5,480 nucleotides of DNA from an uncultured Curvibacter sp. (lineage in GTDB: Bacteria > Pseudomonadota > Gammaproteobacteria > Burkholderiales > Burkholderiaceae). Position numbers and translations under genes: made by a program. The first letter of the stretch is position 1. Each line of letters opens with the position of its first letter. A model generated the notes under the pieces. The model worked only from the letters and a program-made list of their open reading frames with translations, was not told where the DNA came from and did not search any database. Location of the stretch: NCBI GenBank assembly GCA_946481355.1, contig CAMLNH010000194.1, positions 1 through 5,480 of the forward strand. Reading direction: 5' to 3'. Positions 1 to 4,615 of the stretch are shown here, piece by piece.

Positions 1-7
1 CATCGAC

Positions 8-36
8 AAAAAGGGCTGCCAGCGGCAGCCCTTTTT
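8..36. terminator. Bidirectional intrinsic terminator
   Basis: A perfect 8-bp GC-rich stem (GGGCTGCC at 13-20, GGCAGCCC at 24-31) closes a 3-nt AGC loop. It is flanked by five A on the left (8-12) and five T on the right (32-36), so the hairpin has a U-tract in both transcripts. On the minus strand it lies about 60 nt beyond the stop of the membrane-protein gene at 95-799. On the plus strand it probably ends a gene that lies left of the window; no coding sequence of that gene can be recognised in 1-7. Confidence 0.9.
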
Positions 37-94
37 ATTCCAACCAATATTATCCTACAGAAAAAACAGCATCCAAACTCAGAATCAAAGAAAA

Positions 95-799
95 TCAAAA
101 CAGCAACATCACAAACGATGCTGCCAACGAAACAAAGAAGGCAGCAATTATCACCGTCCTAATTACCTCAAGACTCTGATGCCGCCTTAGAGCATCTCCC
201 ACACAGAAAACGCCCATTGGAAAATAACGGGATTTGAAGGAATTTATGAACATCACAATTAGCCAAGGCAACACAGAGAAGAAAAAATCACGAGCACGAA
301 ATGGCTCAGAAAACACCCCAAAAGAAACCTGACCCCATCTTCCGGTCAAATACATCCCCAGCAAAAGAAAGCAAAACAAGGAGACCATACCAAAAGCAAA
401 TAACCGTTCAAGATTAACTCTTGCTGGCAGGCTGTACCATGGACGAATGGAGTCTTTAAAATCTTCGTAAAACTCATTTAGAAAGACAGCCTCTGCTTCT
501 TGAGCATCGACCGAAAAATATACATTTCCGTTACCTCTCGAAGAAAATGAGAGCGCGCATCGCTGCCCAAATGATTGATCGCGAGCTATGACATTCAATT
601 CAACTATCTCTCCCTTCTTTGGATTGCGATAACCCTGCAACTCGTCGAGACTTTCAAACGCCCGGGTTAATCCATCTACTCCCTTTGTACTGAGAGCAAC
701 TTTAGGCAATCGCGAAGCGAGAGTGCTATACAACCTAACAATATCATCCCAAGTCAAAACAAAAACCGATGTCTCTCTGATGCTGCGACTAATCTGCAT
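95..799 (-). CDS. Unrecognised protein with three predicted C-terminal membrane helices
   Basis: This 234-residue protein has a polar, probably cytoplasmic N-terminal part (about 1-130) followed by hydrophobic segments at about 133-152, 171-188 and 212-233, with the last ending at the C-terminus. Between the second and third helices is a stretch reading YFPMGVFCVGDALRRH (192-207). The FP-x-GVF-x-x-G core recalls membrane-anchored hypothetical proteins, but I cannot name the family. No signal peptide is visible. The start is well supported: GGAGG (804-808 on the minus strand) lies 4 nt before the ATG. The gene is far more AT-rich than everything from about 930 onward, suggesting acquisition from another source. 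It lies 129 nt downstream of the ParE-like toxin gene on the same strand and ends before the terminator at 8-36. A role linked to the toxin-antitoxin module or to defence would be speculation. Confidence 0.85.
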   Translation of the reverse strand: MQISRSIRETSVFVLTWDDIVRLYSTLASRLPKVALSTKGVDGLTRAFESLDELQGYRNPKKGEIVELNVIARDQSFGQRCALSFSSRGNGNVYFSVDAQEAEAVFLNEFYEDFKDSIRPWYSLPARVNLERLFAFGMVSLFCFLLLGMYLTGRWGQVSFGVFSEPFRARDFFFSVLPWLIVMFINSFKSRYFPMGVFCVGDALRRHQSLEVIRTVIIAAFFVSLAASFVMLLF

Positions 800-856
800 A
801 CCCCCTCCAAAAATTCAAATTACTTAATATTTTGCTTACCACAAAACCATGAAATT

Positions 857-875
857 TCCAAGCCTTGGCCTTGGA
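857..875. repeat. Short inverted repeat upstream of the membrane-protein gene
   Basis: TCCAAG (857-862) and CTTGGA (870-875) form 6-bp arms around a 7-nt spacer. The repeat sits in the 129-nt gap between the ParE-like gene and the membrane-protein gene. There is no T-tract on either side, so it is not a convincing terminator. It could be an operator or a weak RNA hairpin in the leader of the 95-799 gene. The rest of the gap (800-928) is AT-rich and presumably holds that gene's promoter, but I could not fix convincing -35/-10 boxes. Confidence 0.35.
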
Positions 876-928
876 GGCATGCTGATCTGAGATAGCAAAA
901 CAGGGTTAAGTTTTTCCTTTTGCAACTT

Positions 929-1249
929 TCATCGCCAAAACAATCGCCGAAGCAACAGCGTCTGAAAATCCTGCATCTGCCCGGCCACCGCATACACCAC
1001 GATGTCACCGTCGATCTGCCGGTACAAGATGCGGTGGTGTGAACTGAGGACCGTGCGGTAGTCCGTGATGCCCACGCTGGCGAGCAAGGAAACCACCGGG
1101 CCGGTGATGAAGCCCGAATCCACCTGGGCGAGCTGGGCATAGATGTCGTCTTCGGCGACCAGCCACAACTCGGGCGTCCAGCGCTCCAGCATGTAGTCCT
1201 GCAGGTCCAGCAGGTCGGCCTGCGCGTCGGGCAGGATGACGATGGCCAT
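929..1249 (-). CDS. Type II toxin, RelE/ParE family
   Basis: The 106-residue product has the size and pattern of ParE-like toxins. The N-terminal strand MAIVILPDAQ is followed by a helical stretch ADLLDLQDYMLERW (11-24), and the C-terminal strands include HHRILYRQIDGDIVVYAVAG (71-90), matching the family's HRI-x-Y...I-x-V pattern. ParE members inhibit DNA gyrase and RelE members cleave mRNA on the ribosome; the sequence does not decide which applies. The frame is open upstream to 1339, but the ATG at 1249 gives the family-like N-terminus and lies 7 nt after the antitoxin stop. The ribosome-binding site there is weak, so translation is probably coupled to the antitoxin. After the last strand the protein reads GQMQD (90-94), where relatives I recall have an Arg-rich GRRD-like motif, so activity may be altered. 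Antitoxin-first order fits a standard module. Confidence 0.87.
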   Translation of the reverse strand: MAIVILPDAQADLLDLQDYMLERWTPELWLVAEDDIYAQLAQVDSGFITGPVVSLLASVGITDYRTVLSSHHRILYRQIDGDIVVYAVAGQMQDFQTLLLRRLFWR

Positions 1250-1256
1250 GCGGTGA

Positions 1257-1532
1257 TCAGCGCTTCTGGCGCCGTTGGGCCAATTGGGCGCGGGATTCTT
1301 CGACCGAGAGGCCTTGGCCGGCCAAGCGGTCTTTCTCACCCAGGGCCAGCAGCTTGAGCAGGGCGATCAGCTCCTGCTTTTCCTGGTACTGCTGCACGCC
1401 CTCGATCACCATGGCGGCTTCGCCGTTCTGGGTGATGATGACCGGCGCCCCGGTGGCGGCCACCTCTTCAGAGATCTGGGCGGCGTGGCTCTTGAGATAT
1501 GAGATGGATCGGATCTGTTCGCGGGCTTGCAT
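1257..1532 (-). CDS. Phd/YefM-family antitoxin paired with the ParE-like toxin
   Basis: The 91-residue protein has the Phd/YefM layout. An N-terminal DNA-binding and dimerisation domain (about 1-55) carries the typical SYLKSHAAQISEEV helix (11-24) and strands APVIITQNGEAAMVIEG (29-45). A charged C-terminal tail (about 56-91) would wrap around the toxin. Such proteins neutralise the toxin and, with it, repress their own promoter. The frame is open to 1613, but the ATG at 1532 is chosen because a perfect AAGGAGG (1537-1543, minus strand) lies 4 nt before it and a good promoter lies just beyond. The frame upstream of that ATG would run through the promoter. The toxin starts 7 nt downstream, so the two genes form one operon. 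Confidence 0.93.
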   Translation of the reverse strand: MQAREQIRSISYLKSHAAQISEEVAATGAPVIITQNGEAAMVIEGVQQYQEKQELIALLKLLALGEKDRLAGQGLSVEESRAQLAQRRQKR

Positions 1533-1536
1533 GGCG

Positions 1537-1543
1537 CCTCCTT
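1537..1543 (-). promoter_or_regulatory. Ribosome-binding site of the minus-strand antitoxin
   Basis: Read on the minus strand this is AAGGAGG, a full match to the anti-16S core, 4 nt before the ATG at 1532. It decides the start of the Phd/YefM antitoxin against the longer upstream frame. It abuts the inverted repeat at 1544-1558. The strong site contrasts with the weak one in front of the toxin, consistent with antitoxin being made in excess. Confidence 0.85.
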
Positions 1544-1558
1544 GATTCGGACTGAATC
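1544..1558. promoter_or_regulatory. Candidate antitoxin operator overlapping the -10 box
   Basis: GATTC (1544-1548) and GAATC (1554-1558) are perfect inverted arms separated by 5 nt. The left edge abuts the antitoxin ribosome-binding site, and the right arm overlaps the proposed -10 box (1555-1560). A repressor bound here would block the minus-strand promoter, which matches the usual autoregulation of Phd-type antitoxins. That this repeat is the operator is inferred from its position and symmetry. Confidence 0.55.
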
Positions 1559-1583
1559 TATCCCCGCATTTGGTCAGCGTCAA
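1555..1583 (-). promoter_or_regulatory. Sigma70-type promoter of the Phd-ParE-like operon
   Basis: On the minus strand, TTGACG (1583-1578, five of six matches to the -35 consensus) is followed by exactly 17 nt and then TAGATT (1560-1555, four of six matches to the -10 consensus). Transcription would start near 1548, giving a short leader of about 16 nt that contains the ribosome-binding site. Spacing and position make this the best promoter match I found in the window. Confidence 0.7.
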
Positions 1584-1619
1584 GGCAATGACGGGCCTAC
1601 GTACATCAATCAAAACAAG

Positions 1620-1635
1620 CGAATCGAACGATTCG
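1620..1635. promoter_or_regulatory. Palindrome upstream of the plus-strand Phd-PIN module, candidate operator
   Basis: CGAATCG (1620-1626) and CGATTCG (1629-1635) are perfect 7-bp inverted arms around AA. The site lies 41 nt before the plus-strand antitoxin ATG and about 77 bp, centre to centre, from the operator-like repeat at 1544-1558. Both contain the pentamer GATTC/GAATC, but in opposite arm order. The position fits an autoregulatory operator for the Phd-PIN operon. I could not identify convincing -35/-10 boxes for that operon nearby. Confidence 0.5.
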
Positions 1636-1675
1636 TGTGAAAATCCGTTCCCACTCTATCCACCGGCGCCCTCCC

Positions 1676-1927
1676 ATGCTCTCCTACACCGCCAACCAGG
1701 CCAAGACCCACTTCGGCGAATTCCTCGACCAAGTCCAGCGCGAGCCAGTGCAGGTGCTCAAGCGCGACCGCGTAGTGGGTGTGATGGTCAGTGCGCAGGA
1801 CTACGAGGCCATGCGCAATTTCTACGCGAACCGTCTGCAGGGCACGCTGGCGCAGAACGCCGCCAATGCCGCCGCACAGGGCCTGACGGAGGACGAACTG
1901 CAGCGACTGCTGGCCGATGAGAGCTGA
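1676..1927 (+). CDS. Phd-like antitoxin paired with the PIN toxin
   Basis: The 83-residue product starts MLSYTANQAKTHFGEFLDQV, the typical Phd-family opening in which the helix carries an N-x-A-K-x-x-F-G-E-x-L pattern. Strands follow at PVQVLKRDRVVGVMVS (24-39), then the D-Y-E-A-M segment (42-46) that ends the DNA-binding domain. The remaining acidic tail (about 50-83, ending TEDELQRLLADES) should bind the toxin. The frame is open back to a GTG at 1637, but the 13 extra residues are basic and unlike the family, so the ATG at 1676 is preferred. No Shine-Dalgarno-like sequence precedes either start, which is odd for an antitoxin. The 3' end overlaps the PIN toxin gene by 11 nt, so the two are translationally linked. 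The protein clearly differs from the other antitoxin at 1257-1532. Confidence 0.92.
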   Translation: MLSYTANQAKTHFGEFLDQVQREPVQVLKRDRVVGVMVSAQDYEAMRNFYANRLQGTLAQNAANAAAQGLTEDELQRLLADES

Positions 1928-2354
1928 GCGCCAGCGGCTGGTGGTGCTGGACACCAACGTCTGGCTCAGTGCAGCGCTTTCGCCCAGCGGAACACCGGCC
2001 CAGGTGGTGCGCGCCGTGCTGTTGCAAGGGCTCGCGGTGTTTTCCGAGGCAACGTTCGCCGAGCTGGAAGCCCGCATCTGGAAACCCAAGTTCGACCGCT
2101 ACATCAGCCTGGAAGCGCGCAGGGCGGTCCTGCGTGATGCAAGGGCTGCGGCGCTGTGGGTGGAGATTCCGCCAGAGCTGGCAGTACTGCGCTGGAGCCG
2201 CGACGCGGACGACGACGTATTCATCCGCACAGCGCTCGCGGCGCAAGCCCCCTGGCTGGTGACGGGGGACGACGACCTGCTGTCGGTCCCGGCTGTCACC
2301 GGTCTTCAGATCCTGTCCCCCGCGCAGGCGATGCAGGCCTGGACCTTAGCCTGA
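1917..2354 (+). CDS. PIN-domain toxin, putative toxin component of a TA system
   Basis: This 145-residue protein spans a single PIN domain, the Mg-dependent RNase fold used by VapC-like toxins. The first catalytic Asp is D12 in VLDTN (10-14), followed by the SPSG segment (22-25) common in the stand-alone PIN toxin family. E49 in FAELEARI (47-54) is a likely acidic ligand. The RDADDDVFI motif (95-103) supplies D96 and D99, and VTGDDDLL (115-122) supplies D118. All expected acidic positions are present, so it looks active. It should be held inactive by the Phd-like protein encoded just upstream, whose gene it overlaps by 11 nt. The RNA target cannot be read from the sequence. The gene converges with the GNAT gene, leaving only 52 nt between the stops. 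Confidence 0.92.
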   Translation: MRAERQRLVVLDTNVWLSAALSPSGTPAQVVRAVLLQGLAVFSEATFAELEARIWKPKFDRYISLEARRAVLRDARAAALWVEIPPELAVLRWSRDADDDVFIRTALAAQAPWLVTGDDDLLSVPAVTGLQILSPAQAMQAWTLA

Positions 2355-2355
2355 T

Positions 2356-2375
2356 GCCGCATCGCCCATGTCGGC
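2356..2375. repeat. Weak hairpin in the convergent gap
   Basis: GCCG-CAT (2356-2362) pairs with ATG-CGGC (2368-2370 and 2372-2375), with one bulged base and a 5-nt loop. It is the only stem seen between the convergent PIN toxin and GNAT genes. No T-tract follows on either strand, so it is at best a poor terminator, and the two operons may read into each other. Confidence 0.25.
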
Positions 2376-2406
2376 GCAATGGTGGTCATGTCAGATCAAG
2401 CGTGTT

Positions 2407-2913
2407 TCAAGACGCCTTTGCCAACGGCTTCAACAAATACCGCACCAACCCGATCCGCCCAACCTTCGGCTCCGCATACTCGCTAAACCCCGCCACTTCG
2501 TAGGCGCGCCGGGCGGCGAGGTTCTGGTCGTCCACGCAGAGCGCGAGCGTCCTGCAAGACGCCCAGTGTTCCGACACCCACGCGGCCACTTGGGCCAGCG
2601 ACGCCGTTCCGTGGCCTTTGCCCTGCTCGCGGCTGTCGATGCGCATGGCTCTGAGCGCAGCAGAACCCGCTGGGGCCCAGTCCGGCAACCGGGCACCCCG
2701 GCTGAGAAGCACAAAGCCTATGGGCAATGCCGATTCAAGGATGGCCAGGCCGGCCACCTCGTCCGGCGAGACGCCTTCGCACACCGAAACGGCCTGCGCA
2801 GTGGTGCCGGCGAACTCGATCTGCTCGGGCGAGATGTGCAGGGCCAGCACGCGCTCGCGCTGTTCGCCGGTGAGCGACTGCCAGCGCTGGAGTTGAAGCC
2901 GGGTGGGTGTCAT
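2407..2913 (-). CDS. GNAT-family N-acetyltransferase
   Basis: The 168-residue product is a single GNAT domain that transfers acetyl from acetyl-CoA to an amine. The acetyl-CoA loop is R95-E-Q-G98-K-G100-H-G102, matching the R/Q-x-x-G-x-G/A signature. Downstream, N131-L-A-A-R-R-A-Y138-E-V-A-G-F143 matches the C-terminal N-x-x-A-x-x-x-Y-x-x-x-G-F pattern. The N-terminal half (QIEFAGTTAQA, then IGFVLL at 65-70) resembles GNATs of the polyamine or small-amine type, but the substrate is not determined. It is the last gene of the operon. Its ATG overlaps the DUF2267-like stop as ATGA (2913-2910), so reinitiation is the likely start mechanism. A small inverted repeat (2916-2932) lies directly upstream. 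Confidence 0.92.
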   Translation of the reverse strand: MTPTRLQLQRWQSLTGEQRERVLALHISPEQIEFAGTTAQAVSVCEGVSPDEVAGLAILESALPIGFVLLSRGARLPDWAPAGSAALRAMRIDSREQGKGHGTASLAQVAAWVSEHWASCRTLALCVDDQNLAARRAYEVAGFSEYAEPKVGRIGLVRYLLKPLAKAS

Positions 2914-3341
2914 GGGGCAGGTCTCGCCTGCCAGTACCGGCGGGCCTCCGGTGGCAGCTGCGCCAGCACCCTCTCAAATGCCAACACATCCACATGCCGC
3001 CGCAATGCCGTTGCCACGGACACCACCGAGTCGGCGGGCGAGAAGTTGTGCTCGGTGCGCACGGCGCGCACGTCTGCCAGCCACTCGTCCGGCCCGCCAA
3101 AGGGCACCGGCGCCTGGTCAAAGGGCCAGTCTTCAATGAAGATCGCCCGGATCACAGGCGGCAGCACGGCCGCAAAAGCGAGGGCCTGCGGCACCGTCAG
3201 TCGCTGGCGGAAAGCGTGGAGCACACCCACCACCATGTTCCATGCCATGTTGGTGGTGGGCAGCCCGGCGCAGTCGCGGGCGTCGACCATGAAGCGCTCG
3301 AACTGGAGCGTGGGGTTCTGGTATTCGAAGGGCAGCGTCAT
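2910..3341 (-). CDS. DUF2267-like protein
   Basis: The 143-residue soluble protein resembles the DUF2267 family, whose members are small all-helical proteins of unknown function. The matching features are an N-terminal helix FERFMVDARD (14-23), the VVGVLHAFRQRLTVPQA segment (37-53) corresponding to the family's LHALRDRL-P-x-E-A core, the LPPVIRAIFIEDW stretch (60-72) corresponding to its LP-x-x-x-R-x-x-Y-x-x-W motif, and a second related half (about 85-137) with LPPEARRYW near the end. No catalytic residues are known for the family. The ATG at 3341 overlaps the methyltransferase stop as ATGA, and no strong ribosome-binding site is present, so translation is probably coupled. I am fairly sure of the family and have no evidence for a function. 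Confidence 0.85.
   Translation of the reverse strand: MTLPFEYQNPTLQFERFMVDARDCAGLPTTNMAWNMVVGVLHAFRQRLTVPQALAFAAVLPPVIRAIFIEDWPFDQAPVPFGGPDEWLADVRAVRTEHNFSPADSVVSVATALRRHVDVLAFERVLAQLPPEARRYWQARPAP
2916..2932. repeat. Inverted repeat at the GNAT start
   Basis: GGCAGG (2916-2921) and CCTGCC (2927-2932) form 6-bp arms around a 5-nt spacer, 2 nt upstream of the GNAT ATG and inside the end of the DUF2267-like coding sequence. In the minus-strand mRNA this stem would cover the region where a ribosome-binding site should be. It may strengthen dependence on upstream translation, or it may be chance in GC-rich coding DNA. Confidence 0.35.
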
Positions 3342-4120
3342 GGGGACAGGTGGGATGTCTGCGGAAATGTGATCCGCCTGGCGACGTACACACCATAGCT
3401 GAAGTACATCGAGTTCGCTTCATACAGAGCGATCTCCTGCTCGTGTTCCGCCACCACCGCCCGCGCGGCCTCGCTGTTTCCGTGGCGGCTGAGGAAGTCG
3501 TTGAAGCCCGCTTGCAGCGGGCGGTAGTAGGCATCGCGCCAGCAGGTCTCTGGCAGCACGAAGTAGCCCAGTGGCGAATAGCCGTGCCGCTCAAGCACGC
3601 GGATCTTGTCCGCGGTGGTGGCGACTTCGGGATAGGCGGCGTCCCAGAAGGCCTGCAGCTCGGGCGGGCGTGTGTCCGTGGTCCAGGTGAGTTCGGAAGC
3701 CACGAGCACACCGCCCGGTTTCAGAAAGCGCTGCCAGCTTTTCACACCGTTCTCGAAGCCCATGTTGTAGATCGCGCCTTCGGACCAGAGCAGGTCGAAC
3801 TGCGCGTCGGCAAACGGCAGTTCGCTCATGGACGCAGCCAGTGGCGACACCTGATCGGCCACCCCGGCCGCTTCGCAGCGCTGCCGCAGTTTCGCCAGAA
3901 ACGGAGGCAGAAAGTCCACCGCGGTGATCCGCGCCCGCGGCAGCAGCCGGGCCAGCGCGAGCGTGGCGCCCCCGGTGCCGCAGCCGATGTCGGCCACGGT
4001 CAGCGGCACTGCCGGGTCGAGCCCGGTCAGGCGCAGCGCGAGTTCGGTCTGCGCGTCGCCGCCCGGCCCCTGGCGGGGGTTGGGCTGGTGCAGGTCGATC
4101 AGGAGGTCGATATGATCCAT
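3338..4120 (-). CDS. Class I SAM-dependent methyltransferase
   Basis: The 260-residue protein has a Rossmann-type methyltransferase domain. SAM-binding motif I is VADIGCGTGGATLAL (42-56), the acidic end of the second strand is D69 in ITAVDF (65-70), and motif IV is FDLLWSEGAIYNMG (108-121). This is followed by RFLKPGGVLVASE (131-143), typical of small-molecule methyltransferases. The C-terminal part (about 150-260) includes FWDAAYPEV and SYGVYVARRI, seen in UbiE/Methyltransf_11-like enzymes of unassigned substrate. The same frame is open to 4561, but the upstream part overlaps the YcxB-like gene in another frame. The ATG at 4120, 2 nt after the YcxB-like stop, gives a natural N-terminus (MDHIDLLIDLHQPNPRQGPG). 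An AAGG lies 10 nt before it. The acceptor molecule is unknown. Confidence 0.93.
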   Translation of the reverse strand: MDHIDLLIDLHQPNPRQGPGGDAQTELALRLTGLDPAVPLTVADIGCGTGGATLALARLLPRARITAVDFLPPFLAKLRQRCEAAGVADQVSPLAASMSELPFADAQFDLLWSEGAIYNMGFENGVKSWQRFLKPGGVLVASELTWTTDTRPPELQAFWDAAYPEVATTADKIRVLERHGYSPLGYFVLPETCWRDAYYRPLQAGFNDFLSRHGNSEAARAVVAEHEQEIALYEANSMYFSYGVYVARRITFPQTSHLSP

Positions 4121-4122
4121 GG

Positions 4123-4614
4123 TCAGCGCGCCTTGCCGCCGTGTTGCTGCACCCTCGCCAGGAATTCGGCTTGCATGGATTCGGGCAGGTCGTCCAACGG
4201 GATGGTGATGAACTGTGAAGGCGAGAACATCAGGAGCCAGAAGCCCGGATAACGCCAGACCTCCTGCACGCTGCGCCAGGGCATGATGGACTGACCCGCC
4301 TCGGAAGTAACGGTGAAACCGGTGTCGTCGATGTCCAGTGTGGCCTGCGGCTGGCCCATGGTGCGCAGGGTGCCCAGGCCGTGCCGCAGATGGGTCACGT
4401 AGACCATCACGAGGAAGACATACCCCATCGCCACGATGGCGCCGAACACACCGACGGTCCAGCCGGTGTTGCCTTCGCGCACCACGATCACCACATAGCC
4501 CGTCAGCAGAATGAGCACCAGCGGCCAGGTGATGCCAACCGCTCGTTTCCAGTAGGCCCACACGGATTGCCGCACCAGCGTGGGGGTGTAGTTCAGGGTG
4601 GCCCGATGCACCAT
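4123..4614 (-). CDS. YcxB-like inner-membrane protein
   Basis: The 163-residue protein has two adjacent predicted membrane helices (about 28-46 and 53-75) followed by a small cytoplasmic beta-rich domain. Residues 92-140 (TLDIDDTGFTVTSE, then IMPWRSVQEVW, then FWLLMFSPSQFITIPLDDL) match the YcxB-like domain: a strand, a W-x-x-I/V-x-x-V turn, then the F-x-L-x-x-S-x-x-x-x-x-x-P pattern. The family's function is unknown; the fold resembles bacterial PH-like membrane domains. The start at 4614 lies 1 nt after the acetyltransferase stop, so translation is probably coupled. Its conserved place between an aminoglycoside acetyltransferase and a methyltransferase gives no clear functional hint. Confidence 0.85.
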   Translation of the reverse strand: MVHRATLNYTPTLVRQSVWAYWKRAVGITWPLVLILLTGYVVIVVREGNTGWTVGVFGAIVAMGYVFLVMVYVTHLRHGLGTLRTMGQPQATLDIDDTGFTVTSEAGQSIMPWRSVQEVWRYPGFWLLMFSPSQFITIPLDDLPESMQAEFLARVQQHGGKAR

Positions 4615-4615
4615 G

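Noticed and set aside
733..911. Integron attC-like pair: ACCTAAC (733-739) and GTTAAGT (905-911)
   Set aside because: The sites fit the degenerate core pattern, but they are too far apart, one is inside a coding region, and no inner L-type boxes were seen. Acetyltransferases and toxin modules raise the idea of cassettes, but the dense operons argue against it.
2368..3372. Long plus-strand open frame of 334 codons
   Set aside because: It lies antisense to the GNAT and DUF2267-like genes, both of which have clear family motifs and ATGA coupling. Its translation is rich in Arg, Ser and Gly with no recognisable domain, which is a shadow of GC-rich coding DNA.
3350..4252. Plus-strand open frame of 300 codons
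   Set aside because: It is antisense to the methyltransferase and shows low-complexity Arg/Gly/His-rich sequence with no domain.
4121..4561. N-terminal extension of the methyltransferase by 147 residues
   Set aside because: The extension overlaps the YcxB-like gene in another frame and has shadow-like composition (Arg/Gly/His-rich). The ATG at 4120 gives a typical N-terminus and 2-nt spacing.
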